Shown: positions 1 through 10,402 of the stretch, in pieces
Layout: the number at the start of each line of letters is the position of its first letter
How positions within the stretch are numbered: position 1 is the first letter of the stretch
Assembly: GCA_022494885.1 (NCBI GenBank)
Contig: JAGVSM010001680.1
Span: 1-64,000 of the forward strand
Direction: 5' to 3'
DNA: 64,000 nucleotides
From: Micrasema longulum
Lineage: Eukaryota; Arthropoda; Insecta; Trichoptera; Brachycentridae
Made by a program: the position numbers and the translations under genes
Notes under the pieces: model-generated
Seen by the model: the letters and a program-made list of their open reading frames with translations, nothing else
Databases searched by the model: none
What the model was told of the DNA's origin: nothing

Positions 1-189
1 TGATGCTGTGGATGATATATCGACTTGAAAAACACAATCTAAACAAATATTTTATGCCAATCTTTCCGTGAATCAAGCCAAGGGTCTCAAACATAGTAGC
101 TGAATGCTTTAACCAATAAACTACAAAGCTTAATATTCCATTCCAAATATTTTTCGTTAATTTATCCTACTAAATAATTATTCCTAAAT

Positions 190-300
190 AGCATCTTCAC
201 CATTGCCTGCTTCCTAGGTGGAGCATTGTGTCCACAGACAGCCTCCAGGCCACTTTATCGGCTGTTAGCTGCTGTGCATCCTTCCAAGTCAAGTTTGTCG
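190..300 (-). pseudogene. Non-LTR retrotransposon RT C-terminal fragment
   Basis: Read on the minus strand this stretch encodes a peptide resembling TWKDAQQLTADKVAWRLSVD, the kind of tail (W-[DE]-DA...DR..WR) found at the very C-terminus of many insect non-LTR reverse transcriptases. No catalytic motif is present and the copy is only about 110 bp, so it is a dead 5'-truncated fragment. The same tail, including the words for GCCTCCAGG, recurs at 39.1 kb, where a MITE has landed in it. Family membership is inferred from the tail alone. Confidence 0.5.
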
Positions 301-805
301 TCCCGTAGTTCTTACATAATATATTATATTGTTAAATTAAATACGGTGCAGATAATAATCAGATAATGAGACTTTACGGCCACACAAACAAGTATATATT
401 GAAAGGAAAATATTACTTTATATTAAAATAAGAAAATACGTATTGAACGTACGTGATTGAAATCGTTTTTGTTTTGTTTTTTGTTATAATTTATTTATGT
501 TATTCTAAAAATATTATTTATTAAAATAAAATAATCTATTGTAAGACGTCACTCCCCATTATGTACACAAGAATTGTTTATTTCTTTTACGTAATGGAAA
601 ACGTTAATGTAAATATATGTATTAGATTAATGTAAAAAATTGTAATTTTATTTGTTTTTAATTAAAAAAATTGAAAAAGTAATCTAAACAGAAGCCTGAC
701 TTTTATATCGCAAAACTTGAATGGTATATTATTATTATTTATTTAGTATTTCATGGTTTCATTATAATTTATTTTTCACTAGAAAATCCCGTGCCGTTGA
801 ATATA

Positions 806-1545
806 TTTTATTTATTTTAACACTTTATATACGTATAAAGGCGGGCATATTGCCTTAATGCAATTTTTTCCTACCTACCTAAACCGTTCAGATTAAGAAA
901 ATTACAAGTACATGGACATATTGAATCTTACAATTTAATACAAAAATTAAATACAAAGATTAAGAAAATAAAAATACATAAAAAATTAACACTATACTAC
1001 GAAAAGAGGAGAGGGGATGGGAAGGAAAGAAGAACGATTAAGGGACATCTTAAATATTTAGATAGTGACATTTCAATATTGACTTAAATGTTAATAAAGA
1101 AGGGGCGTCTCTAACATTTGTGGGTAGATTATTTCACAATCAAGCAGCAACTACTGTGAAAGAGGAGGCAAGAAAATCAGAGCGATGAAAGGGTATTAAA
1201 AGGGTTCTCTCGTCACTAGAACGAAGAGATACCCCGTGTTGTGATAGATTGGAAGAGCTCTCTCAGGTAAACAGGCGAAGTGGGATTATTTAAAATATTG
1301 TGAAGAAGTCATAGAGTGTGGATGTTTCTTCTATGCCTGATACTGAGCCAATGTAGTTGCGTGCGATATTCGGTTATGCAGTCGAATTTGCGAAGATCAA
1401 AGATATATCGTATACAAACATTCTGCAATCGTTCTAACTTATCAAGTAATTCAGAGTTAGCATCTGGATAACATACATCCGCATAGTCAAGGAGTGGAAT
1501 AAGTAAGATCTGGACTAATGTTTGCTTAACATAAATTGGCAAGAA
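806..1545 (-). pseudogene. Jockey-type LINE, 5'-truncated 3' end with RT thumb region
   Basis: The minus strand carries about 77 codons beginning MPIYVKQTLVQILL, with the signature LLDYADVCYPDANSE then LDKLERLQNVCIRYIFDLRK and a WL..RHRR segment. This is the region just C-terminal to the polymerase core in jockey-clade LINEs (usual form: L..L..P.LDY.DV.Y, then L..LQN.C.R.IF.LR). The untranslated 3' part runs on to about 806 and contains TTGCCTTAATGC and GGGCATATTGCC, matching the 3' ends at 47985-48185 and 48410-48755. ORF1, the endonuclease and the YADD core are missing, as in a standard 5'-truncated insertion. Confidence 0.75.
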
Positions 1546-1549
1546 ATTC

Positions 1550-2250
1550 TATAACCTTAATAAGTTTTTAAAAATAAAAAAAACAATTTTTATATTATAA
1601 ATGTAAAATAAATGTACAAATTGCTATTTTTGCTTCGGGACAATAATTTGTAACTACCACTGTTTTAAATATTCACGCTGCTAAACATTAATTTATAAAT
1701 TAAACTCTCTGACGAGCGAGCTATTCTAAACTTTTCGAGGCCTATAATTTTATATTTGACGCAACAATAACGTTATATGCATTTTTACTCAAGTATGTTT
1801 GCATAAAAGGTCCATTGATTCATTTTATTTGAACTTTCTAATTCAATTTAATATTTTTGTAAGCTTACAAGAAAGACTAGAGATCACTTACAACTCGTAT
1901 TTTTTCAATCGATACATTAAATATGATGCCTCTGCGGTCAGCCATTACGATCAATTCTGATTGAAATGGAATGGAAACATGTGATTCAAAGTGTGAATTT
2001 AATTTGATTCCAAACATAACCAGGCAGTAATGTATACTCAGATTTAATAGCCGGTACACATATCGATAATCAATAGATACGCTTGATATTACATATATTT
2101 TTATAATGATTCTAGCATCCAACACAATCGAAAGTGCTTTATATAAACTAGAAATTAAAATATTAAACAAATACATTCGTTATTCGCTCTTGTCCAATCA
2201 TTGTTATTTGGAAATTGCACGGATAAATAATCCTTTAAAATTAACAAATT
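1550..2250. other. AT-rich gap, nothing recognised
   Basis: AT-rich sequence with only short chance ORFs on both strands. A 99-codon minus ORF (1877-2176) shows no recognisable motif and overlaps an equally plain plus ORF, so neither is called. Confidence 0.5.
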
Positions 2251-2252
2251 AC

Positions 2253-2515
2253 AACAGGGATGGAGAATACTTTAAAGAAGGGAATATGGAAGTCTACGCA
2301 TTTACGACCTGTCATTGGTATGTCATTGGCTGGTTTAAGTGGCCACTTTACACACTGTGTAACATTCACCATTTTGCTTGTCTTTGAACATCCATATTTC
2401 ATCAATTCTTCCATTTGTTGATTTTAGTGAAGTTAAAAAGCTTAAACCTTTATTGTTGTGAAAAGATTCATCCAACTGAATTATTTCACATACTAGGCAA
2501 CGCCGGATTTTTTTT
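2253..2515 (-). mobile_element. Family J MITE-like repeat
   Basis: Begins with CAACAGGGATGGAGAATA and AAGGGAATATGGAAGTCTA, passes through GGTTTAAGTGGCCACTTTA and CACTGTGTAACATTCACCAT, and ends near CATACTAGGCAACGCC. The same blocks in the same order recur at 19.4, 20.4, 41.4, 49.7, 51.3 and 52.5 kb. The 51.3-kb copy has the block as an inverted repeat, which points to a non-autonomous DNA element rather than a gene. The overlapping ORFs here are just this repeat read through. Confidence 0.65.
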
Positions 2516-4660
2516 CCAATTTTTAAACTTCTTCTTCTATTGTTTTCATAGTAATTATTTTAATATTAGCGCTAAATATCGTGAGTTTATTGTATATATA
2601 AAGACAATTGATTTTCATGTCTTGGGGTATATTAAGATTATAAAACAGTCATGAAGTAATTTGTAAAATGTTGTGTAATATGCAATTATATTGATGTAAT
2701 AGTAATACATTCGGTAGGTACTAAATAAAATAAACCATTCTGTTTTTTACTATTTATTTTTTTTATTTCACAGACTTCTTTGTTTCAGGTCACGACAAGC
2801 CAGGAATTTTCTGTGTTTAGGCAGAACCTTTATTATTACAGGCATGTTTTTTTTATTATGATAAAAAAAATCTTTTTTTACTTGTTTTTTTTTTTATTTA
2901 AATTTAATTACTAACCCTTACGGATTTTTACATTCATTTTACAAAAATAATGAATAATTTTCTATTCATACTCTGTTGTTATTATATTATTTTTTACGCC
3001 TTTAGAAAAGTTTGTCTGAGTCTTTTGTTTAGTTTTGTCGAGTAATTTATTGTATAATTTCAGTGCCTGATTTATTAGTCTCAATTGTCTTTGTCTTGTT
3101 TTGGAATGTTGTATGTGGTATTGTTCTGATATTCTTGTATTATGTCCATGTTTCTTACATTTTTTTTCAAGTTATAGTTCTTTGCATATGGATAAATTTT
3201 AAAGATTTTAGCTGAAAAGGTTCATTAACATTTAATTGTTTAGTTTTTTTAAAGAGTCATATACTACCTTTAATACATATTTTATTTTGCTGTCGTTGTA
3301 GTCTGTTTATGCAATTTTGGAATCCTGTTCTCCATAGTTGTATCATATAATATATTTTAGATTTGACGAGAGTTTCATATATAAAAATTTATACCGTTTT
3401 TGGAACAAAGTTCTAAGAATCTATTATTTCCTAGACTTCATCGCAAATCAACGTCACCGAGTACGCTTTGGTTCTAACTTTATGTTCTGGGGTGATAATG
3501 GTAAAAGGTCGAGACCTTTTACCATTCAAATATCACCCGTCCGTTTTACTTGAATGTAACCTATGGCATTGTCTTCGTAATTTTCCCTAGCTGATATAAA
3601 CATTCAATAAAAAATAGGCATTAACACGCACTCGAGCAACAGAGATGTTTACAAGCAATGGTATTTTATGGATTATGTTGTGTCAAAGTCACGTTACATC
3701 CCCTTTGCATTAAATGTACGCAAAACAATACATTCATAGTACATGCAAATAATACAACTATTTAAATGAATACATTCTGGAAGCAAACATTATATATATT
3801 CCTTACTTTGCGGCCTTTACATTTCTATACTCAGAACTTAAAAAGTTTGTATTGGATGAGAAAAAAATATGAATGAATCATCATGAATCTATCTATTTTG
3901 GGCAAGTTATCGGATTTTCTTTGTAAAAAACCAATGTCAGTCATAATGCCATAGATGTTTATAAATGAAAACAAAAAAAAGCAAAGGAAAAGACGAAATT
4001 TAACTATAAAAAACAAATAAAAAGCCACAAGCCGCCCGTGTCAGAGTATCTCAGTATAGGATTTGAGTGAACGTAGGATCTATAAGTCACACGTGACGTC
4101 ATCAACCCTTTTGGCCAGTTACGGGCCGTTTTATTTCTATCAAACTTTAAATAGGAAATTATAAATGAAAACATTCGTTTCAGATTTTTATAGTAAAATG
4201 CTCGCAATCGTAAAAATATTCTTTAAATACTGAATACATTTAAAATTATATCCCCAGTTCATGAAAATACCCTATTGTCTGTCTATTGTTAGTACTAGTT
4301 AACGATTATTCAAGTTTTTTACAAAATTTATAGAAACATAATTGGTCTTTTGTTAGTTCAAAAATCCATATTTCAATGTTTTTAAATATGAACTACTGTA
4401 TGTTTTTATGGTTTTTTTAAACGTGTTTTCGGACGATGCTTTAACAATTAATTGATTATTTTAAAAAACATTTATCGAGATTTTATAATCATAATAATTA
4501 ACTTTTCAAAATTACGACAGTCCAAACAAAAAAAATATCCAGTTAAAAATTAAAAGATTTAAAAAATACATTCTTTTTACGATAACTTTGAGTCCTCAAA
4601 CGTAAGAGATGTTATTTTGTTTTATCATTTATTGATTTATTAATAAAGAGATAACTATTG
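2516..4660. other. AT-rich gap with one small inverted repeat
   Basis: Mostly poly-T/AT-rich sequence with no coding signal. The only structured part is the hairpin at 3490-3537, listed separately. A segment near 4085-4130 with ACGTGACGTCATC is less AT-rich but not assigned. Confidence 0.5.
3490..3537. repeat. Two-step inverted repeat (hairpin)
   Basis: An outer arm GGGTGATA pairs with TATCACCC, and an inner arm ATGGTAAAAGGT pairs with ACCTTTTACCAT around a 4-base CGAG loop. The left side has no spacer between arms and the right side has a 5-base bulge (TCAAA). It may be a miniature inverted-repeat relic; no target duplication was recognised. Confidence 0.6.
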
Positions 4661-4669
4661 AATATAACT

Positions 4670-4835
4670 ACCATTGTTGTGTAGTGGTTGGCGTGTTTGC
4701 CCGCCATTCTTCAGGTCCTGGGTTCTATTTTTAGCAGGGTAAATGCGAAATATTTATTTTAAGGATTATTTAAACAGGAGTATTGAATTTTTCTGGACTG
4801 GCACCTGAAGCGTGAGACTGATCACCTTACTTTCT
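4670..4835 (+). mobile_element. SINE B copy, degenerate
   Basis: The tRNA-like head reads TTGTGTAGTGGTTGGCGTG followed by GGTCCTGGGTTCTAT (a weak B box), then the family body GGACTGGCACCTGAAGCGTG, AGACTGATCACCTTAC. The 3' part (CCCTATGCACCAT...) is lost. Confidence 0.7.
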
Positions 4836-4909
4836 TTCTTTTTTTAAATATTGGAATACAAAATTAGATGTCCATATTTTAAAAATATGATTTGATCCAC
4901 CGTCTCAGT

Positions 4910-5123
4910 GACTCTCCGCACAAGTGCAGAACGCTCGTGGCGCGGGGCGCGGGACCTGCGTGGGGCGAGGGCGGCCCATTGTCCCCGGCCGAGCCGAGCA
5001 GCCCTGCCCGGGGGCGCCACGGAACAATCGATACATTGTTCCCGAGATATGTGATATTATTTTGTAGGAGATATTGTGTGATCTCATTGTGCCCCGGACG
5101 AGATGCGAACCGCGGACTCGCAA
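4910..5123. promoter_or_regulatory. Isolated GC-rich, CpG-rich island
   Basis: About 200 bp of GC-rich sequence stands out sharply in AT-rich surroundings: GGCGCGGGGCGCGGGACCTG, CCCCGGCCGAGCCGAG, CCCGGGGGCGCC. Long ORFs on both strands here are a by-product of base composition. It sits immediately upstream of a short hydrophobic ORF (5124-5279), so a promoter/5' UTR is possible; this is inference. Confidence 0.4.
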
Positions 5124-5279
5124 ATGGAAAGGAGGAGGAGTTACGAAGATGTTATTTTATTTGTTTTATTTTATTTTCCTTTGTCCGGGCTTATTGGACA
5201 TACAAATCGAGTTTGTAATGGATTTAATTTGGATTATTTATGTCACTTCGGTAAAATGGTATTAACCACTTATTTTTAG
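5124..5279 (+). CDS. Possible first exon or small ORF with hydrophobic N-terminus
   Basis: Two overlapping starts lie just after the GC-rich island. The 5124 start has an A at -3 and opens a 51-codon frame beginning MERRRSYEDVILFVLFYFPL. The 5149 start in another frame begins MLFYLFYFIFLCPGLLDIQI. Either would give a hydrophobic stretch of the kind seen in signal peptides, but poly-T-rich DNA produces such runs by chance. A GT at TTT|GTAATG could be a donor but is weak. The arrangement (GC island, ATG, hydrophobic run) parallels the better candidate at 8033-8140. No family is recognised and no downstream exon was identified. Confidence 0.2.
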   Translation: MERRRSYEDVILFVLFYFPLSGLIGHTNRVCNGFNLDYLCHFGKMVLTTYF

Positions 5280-5372
5280 TTACACTTTGACCAGTTTCAA
5301 GGTAACTACCCCAAACTCGGAAATTACACTAATTTAAAATTAAACGACACTATGTACAAGTATTTGTGTATA

Positions 5373-5530
5373 GGGTTGTGGTCCCGTAGCTAGTGTGTCG
5401 GACTCACGGCTCAAAGGTCCGTGGTTCGAATCCCACTCTACCCCAACTTGATTCCCATTTTTTAATAGTGAGTTATTTACAACTTGTTAAAAATGGCCCT
5501 CAAAATTTAATATTTGGGTAAATCATGAAC
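5373..5530 (+). mobile_element. SINE A copy, nearly full
   Basis: Starts GGGTTGTGGTCCCGTAGCTA (A-box region) and continues to CCGTGGTTCGAATCCCACTC (B box GGTTCGAATCC), then the body TAGTGAGTTATTTACAACTT and GGCCCTCAAAATTTAAT. It is the best-preserved of five SINE A copies, the others being at 9955, 20470, 28634 and 31408. A tRNA gene was considered, but the region between the boxes does not fold as a cloverleaf and the same non-tRNA body follows every copy. Confidence 0.85.
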
Positions 5531-6390
5531 GCAAAAATGTATTTTATAAAAATAAATAAATTATGTATGATATATTGAAAGAATAAAATGATGAAATAAG
5601 AAGTGTGGTTTAGGAATAAAACTTTAAACTTTCCTGTTCTCTAAATTATGCTCGTAGCATGTGATGACAAAATATATTGTTTTACTTAGATTATGAATAA
5701 TATGTTAGAATTGAATTAACATCAATATAATCGCTTTGTAAAGTACCCTTACATATATATGTATTATATTAAATGAAAATGATGCTATAAAAGTTATCAA
5801 TTTTAATAATAATAGCGGAAATATTTTTAAAAGAGGACTTTTTTTTTATTTATTAAGGAAAAACAACAGCTGTTATATAAGAATACAAAATATAAAAAAT
5901 AATACATACATCCAGTTAAAGTTTTTCACAAATATAATGAGAGAACATGTTACACAGTAAAGAGAAAAATAATATATTATATAAGACGTGTTTTAAGCTA
6001 GAATATTTCATTATCCGTGGACTGGCATCTGAAGCATAAGACTAACTAAATTAAGTTCTAAACACAAAATTAAGATCACCATCAGATCAAGATTGAAGAA
6101 GAAAATAAATGCATATACTTATGCTTATGTATTTGCTTGATACATGGTATTACGATCAACTTAGGTGCGACGGAGCGACCTTATATTTCTCTAGGATCCG
6201 AATGACGAGGCTGCTTAAGCTGTTTTATCTTCCTGCTTGCTGAACCAACCTGCCAACAACGGTGATGTCAATAGAAAAAGCAACGTTTTTACCCATTCGT
6301 ATCTCTTCGGATAGCAACATCATTTATGTTATAAAAATAACGTTCAGATAGGATATCTTCTTCTAACTGTAATAATTGTATAATTAGCAG
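5531..6390. other. AT-rich gap with SINE B fragment
   Basis: Contains a 50-bp SINE B fragment at 6001-6052 (GGACTGGCATCTGAAGCATA). Otherwise no feature was recognised; 6160-6300 is less AT-rich but has no ORF of note. Confidence 0.5.
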
Positions 6391-6392
6391 GC

Positions 6393-6840
6393 AACAGTCG
6401 GCTATCACTGACTGTTCCATGCTAAGGAATTCAGCCTTTCGGGCTTCATAAAATCGGCCCTCCGGGCCTCGTTTTAGAACCCTACGGGTCTCAGTTGATT
6501 GACCTCAGGCCTCGGTTGGTAAGGATCTCAAGCACCTTCAAATATCGCCCCTTTGTGCCTCACGATTTTTTTGTTCATTGCAATTTAAATGTGAGAAAGG
6601 AGAATTCGTCTCTTAGAATAATGCTACCGAGCCCGCAAAAAAATTGCAGATGTAATATATTCAATATCTATACAAAAAATTCGTTGAGTAAGTGATTAAC
6701 ATTGAACAGCGAAGAATCTGTAATTTAAAATAATAACAGTCAGCTTTCGCTGACTATTACACGATAGTCGATTCAGCCCATCGGGCCTCAAATAATGAGC
6801 CCTTCGGGCCTTAATGAATTTGTTCCACAGGCCTTGGCTA
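6393..6840. repeat. Duplicated module of short GC hairpins
   Basis: Two diverged copies of one module lie about 345 bp apart. Each opens with a longer hairpin: AACAGTC...GACTGTT at 6393-6416, and AGTCAGC-TTTC-GCTGACT at 6738-6755. Small hairpins follow at roughly 24-bp spacing. In copy 1 they are AGCC-TTTCG-GGCT (6433-6445), GGCCC-TCC-GGGCC (6456-6468) and ACCC-TAC-GGGT (6479-6489). In copy 2 they are GCCC-ATC-GGGC (6776-6786) and GCCC-TTC-GGGC (6799-6809). Both copies go on to CAGGCCT(C/T)GG and AGGATCT. Different stems keep their pairing while the bases differ, which suggests structure is what is conserved, in DNA or RNA. The function is unknown. Confidence 0.7.
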
Positions 6841-7224
6841 ATTAGGATCTTGTTAAAATCATTCTAGCTCATACACATTGTTTCTGTAGGACTGATAGAG
6901 AAGGTACTATATCGAATGATTTAAGCCGTCGGACAATTTTGCTCCAAGCTATAGACGACGAATTTTAACATACCAAAATGAATCAGACTTACTAAAAGAA
7001 TTGAGTTCAAATTCCTATCCGCTAATTTAGTCAAACGTATAAGATTACTATTATTATCATTTTACATATTTATGGATATTTTTATTTTACATTTTTTTAC
7101 AAAGCAAATCTAGAATATTTTTTTAATATCATGAATGCCGTAAAATATGTGTTTTGTAATGTGCATAAAACGCAATAAATAAATTGAAATAAAACAGTGT
7201 TGTGATTTTAGGTGATAAAATTAC

Positions 7225-7317
7225 CCAATCCAACGAGTCCTGTTTCTCGATCAGTTTCTCCTGAGCGTCCATCATGGATGACTCCCTTTTGATCAATCGA
7301 TCTGCCTCGGTACTCAC
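7225..7317 (-). CDS. Probable internal coding exon (second exon of a minus-strand gene)
   Basis: On the minus strand, the acceptor TTTTGTTTCAG is followed by 93 bp of open frame and a GTAATT donor. The exon encodes 31 residues starting VSTEADRLIKRESSMMD and continuing AQEKLIEKQDSLDW. The peptide is highly charged and Glu/Lys-rich, with heptad-like spacing that would suit a helix or coiled coil. Its codon use and GC level differ clearly from the flanking AT-rich intron. The phase is 0 in and 0 out, matching the exon at 11321-11398 upstream on the same strand, so the two can be spliced in frame. Nothing further downstream was identified within 7 kb. The family is not recognised; a conserved nuclear or cytoplasmic protein is only a guess. 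Confidence 0.55.
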
Positions 7318-7487
7318 CTGAAACAAAATGAAGCACAATGAATATAAATTAAACCATCAACATTCGCATCAAAAACCTTTTTAGCCGTTCATTTGCCGTC
7401 CATTCGCTCTACATGTCAAAATCAACGCAGAACTCCTATCTTGATTTTGTCGATAGTGTTAATATAACATCACTAATGCCATACTTG

Positions 7488-7752
7488 TCGACCTCGTGTT
7501 GTAGTCATTAGTGCGTTTGCCTACCATGCAAGAGGTTTCGGGTTCAAATCCCGACATGGTTGACACAAAATACTGTGTTTTTACACTAGAATGTTTCACA
7601 GTCCCTGGACCTGAACCCTGGCACCTGAAGCGTAAGACTTATCACCTGACCTTCATGTAACGAAAATGGGTGGGAGTCTAAGTCCACAGATCGGTGACAC
7701 ACACCAGTGCCCTATGCACCATGAGGTGCGAAAAGGGAATGATGATGGCGAG
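7488..7752 (+). mobile_element. SINE B copy, full length
   Basis: Contains the tRNA-like head TCGACCTCGTGTTGTAGTCA, the B-box region GGGTTCAAATCCCGACATGG, and a body with TTTACACTAGAATGTTTCAC and GGCACCTGAAGCGTAAGACT. The 3' end is CCCTATGCACCATGAGGTGC then GGGAATGATGATGG. It is the most complete plus-strand reference for this family of about 16 copies in the window. It lies inside the intron between the two minus-strand exon candidates. Confidence 0.9.
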
Positions 7753-7904
7753 GCTATGAGCGGGCATGCAACTTATATAATTTATTGACATAGATGATTT
7801 AATGATTTAAACAAAAATAAATCAAGCGTATTTTAATTACATCGCGATTTTTTTTATTTACCCTTAAAATCCCACAGTTTCGCTCATAAAACATAACTCT
7901 TGTG

Positions 7905-8032
7905 TGTATCCAAACTCGCCCCCCCTGTCCCTCTCCCCTCACGTCCCGCACCGGGCCCGAACTCCTTACCGACCCCACCCTGTAATTATCCCGGACCCGC
8001 TAATTACAACCTGGCGCCAACCCTGGACCAAT
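7905..8032 (+). promoter_or_regulatory. C-rich island upstream of a first-exon candidate
   Basis: A sharply GC-rich stretch (CCCCCCTGTCCCTCTCCCCT, GCACCGGGCCCGAACTCC) includes two TAATTA-type words inside CCTGTAATTATCCCGGACCC and CCGCTAATTAC. Its position just before the 8033 ATG suggests a 5' UTR or proximal promoter. A weakly similar island, also with CCTGTAATTA and GGACCCG, is at 42330-42420. Confidence 0.4.
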
Positions 8033-8140
8033 ATGGCGGAGGAGCACTGTTCCCTCTACACGTTGCCAAAATTACGATATCTATTTACCGCTGTTATATT
8101 TATATTATTCTGTGTCCAGGCGGACGGAGAATACAGTTCT
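8033..8140 (+). CDS. Probable first coding exon with signal peptide, unknown secreted or membrane protein
   Basis: The frame begins at an ATG in ACCAATATGGCGG and runs 36 codons, starting MAEEHCSLYTLPKLRYLF and continuing TAVIFILFCVQADGEYSS, to a strong GTATGT donor. Residues 17-29 (YLFTAVIFILFCV) form a hydrophobic core after a basic KLR, followed by small and polar residues (QADGEYSS). This is the layout of a signal peptide with a plausible cleavage near VQA. The exon ends in phase 0. The frame reads on past the donor to a stop at 8189. The exon lies on the opposite strand, inside the intron of the minus-strand candidate gene. No family can be assigned from so short a piece and no second exon was identified with confidence. 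Confidence 0.45.
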
Positions 8141-8522
8141 GTATGTGAAATAAAACCACAACCACCCGATAATTTAATAATGATGGACTAAAAATCTAAA
8201 AGTCGAATAGTAAATCGAAAAGTGTTGCTTTTAAAAAATATTACTTGAATCTTTTTGGTAATGATAGTTTTTAGGATAATTTCTACAAATAATGCATAAC
8301 ACTATGTTTTTTTTACCATTTTGGATTATGTTAACTGATATTATGTATTGTCACAAAAATGTTTTTTTTTCTATGTACCGTCCCATATGATTTTTTTTTC
8401 AAAACTCCTGGGTGTAAAATATCACGTTCAAGTATTTTATGTTTTATAATGTTTTTTTATAAAAAAAACTTTAAAAAAACGTTAACGAGTTTTTTCGGCG
8501 TGATGAAAATTCTTACCCATTA

Positions 8523-9296
8523 ATACTAAATGCACTCTTGTACAAGCATTACTACGACCCATTTTAGAGTACGCTGATGTTTCCATGATTGATTTAAGCT
8601 GTGAGCAACTTGATAAACTTAAACGACTTTAGAATACATGCGTAAGGTACATTTTTGGTCTTAGGAAATATGACCACATTTCTGATTATCGTAGGCAATT
8701 GAATTGGCTCAAAATCAGACAGCGGAGAGACTATCACTCCCTCTCACTTCTGTTTAATGTACTTCATAGTCCTAACGCTTCTTTATACCTCCGTGAAAAA
8801 TTTCAACGCTTATCAGCTCATGGTTTACTTATTCGTTCCAATTCTCAAGGCACTCTCTTAATACCCATCCACAATTCTTCTTTCTTCTCTAACTTATATA
8901 GTGTCCTTGCGGCTCGACTGTGGAATCATCTCCTATCTACCATCAAAGATGTTACTACATTATCTCTGTTTAAATAACGTCTGAAGAAACATCTCTTTTC
9001 TCTTCCTTAATCTCTCTTCCTTTCCGCTTTCCTCTTTTTTCCCTTTTCCCATCGAGTAACAGTTTTGATTTAAGCTAATTTATAAACAAATACGTTTATT
9101 TATATTCTTATATATTTATTTATTCATATTTTTTTTCTTAAGCTTTTTAATCTTTATTTTCTATTGAATATGTTCTGTAACTTGAATTAAAAAAATGAAA
9201 CAATTTTTTTATTGGTTGGTTAGAAGAAATTGCCGTTTGCCAATAAGCCCGCCAATGTACAAATAACATTATGTACAAAAAGTTAAATAAATAAAT
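8523..9296 (+). pseudogene. Jockey-type LINE, 5'-truncated, RT C-terminal part and 3' UTR
   Basis: The reading frame gives ALLRPILEYADVSMIDLSCE then an in-frame stop, then TCVRYIFGLRKYDH and RRQLNWLKIRQRRDYHSL, and stays open to 8976 through an AARLWNHL block. This is the same region as the 806-1545 remnant and typical of jockey ORF2 downstream of the polymerase core. A pyrimidine-rich 3' UTR follows, with GAAATTGCCGTTTGCCAATAAGC as the counterpart of the TTGCCTTAAGGC motif, and an (AAAT)n tail to about 9296. One stop plus truncation means it is inactive. Confidence 0.8.
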
Positions 9297-9298
9297 AA

Positions 9299-9418
9299 AT
9301 GTTTTTGTGATGTCTATGAGACTAATTGATAAAGATGACAATCATCTAATATTTATTTTTATTTTTTTTATTTTTCTAAATACTGATCTCGCTTGTAAAA
9401 ACGTGAAATAGAAGTGAA
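9299..9418 (+). repeat. Family L repeat
   Basis: GTGATGTCTATGAGACTAAT, TGATAAAGATGACAATCATC and TTGTAAAAACGTGAAATAGA are shared with 22103-22210 in the same orientation and order. It abuts the 3' tail of the preceding LINE, which may have inserted next to it. Confidence 0.65.
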
Positions 9419-9954
9419 TGTGATAAAATGCTTAAATAACTTTGGTACATCCGTTTACAAAATCATTTTTTGCTTAAAGGTGGCAAAAAAGGATGCGATT
9501 CAACGTAGCATTGTGTCTAAGCTGTTTTTACTAAAATATATCGACAACCATCTGTTATAAATTTTACGGTCCTTGTTTGTAAATTTAAAAAAAATATAAT
9601 GTCTTGATGATAATAACTCCTGTTTTTATAATTTTACCAAGTTAATAAATAAATAACACGTAATAAAATACAAATCGGATTATTTATTTCGAATTATTGT
9701 TTTATAATTTTTGCTACCACGACAAGTACAAACATATTTCGTTGTTGAAAAATTGATGCAAAAACGTATTTTATTTCAAAATAAATCGTGGAATTTAAAA
9801 ACTATGTTTAAAACATTCAAACCACATTGTTTTCCTTGGTATTTTTCCATCACGGCCGATGGTTTATTTTTAAAATGTTGTTAAAAAACATGTATTTTGG
9901 AAAAAAAAATAAAAGAAATATTAACGTTCTTAAAATTTATCCTTATTTTTCAAT

Positions 9955-10092
9955 TTTGGTGGCCGTTTTCAACGAGTTGTAAAAAACTCACTTTTAGAAA
10001 ATGGAAATCCAGTTAGGGTATTTATATGGGGGTTTGAACCTCGGACCTCCGGCCCGTTAGTCCGCAACACTAGCCTCGGGACCACAACCCGA
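9955..10092 (-). mobile_element. SINE A copy
   Basis: Minus-strand copy: the head reads as the complement of GGACCACAACCCG at 10080-10092, and the body complement is CAACGAGTTGTAAAAAACTC with GAAAATGGAAATCCAGTT. The B-box complement GGTTTGAACC is recognisable. Confidence 0.75.
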
Positions 10093-10402
10093 TTATTAAC
10101 AATGGGATTTTCGGTACAAATGATGCATCGATATTGGGTGGGTAACAATGTATACATTTGGATTCATTACAAGGCGACAATTTCCCTTATATGTATTTTA
10201 CTCTGTCTTTTTTCTTATATAGCACCGAAAGCTGCACAAGAGCTTTTTACAAGAAAAGCTCTTAAAACTGTTTTATTTTGAGACACAGCTTTTATCCGCA
10301 AACTCTTTAATGACGTTAAATATATTTTATCATTTTTTTTTACTTTCCGTATAATTATTTATAGGTACAGACGTTTGTTTTAAAATTAAATTCATAATCA
10401 AT

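Noticed and set aside
4892..5218. 108-codon plus ORF and 72-codon minus ORF over a GC-rich island
   Set aside because: Open frames on both strands of the same GC-rich stretch, low-complexity composition and no motif.
5395..5445. tRNA gene suggested by GGTTCGAATCC and a preceding A-box-like segment
   Set aside because: The same head plus a constant non-tRNA body recurs at four other places, and arms do not pair as a cloverleaf. It is a tRNA-derived SINE.
7900..8148. 82-codon plus ORF in a second frame over the C-rich island
   Set aside because: Proline-rich translation is explained by base composition; the frame starting at 8033 has the signal-peptide layout and reaches the donor.
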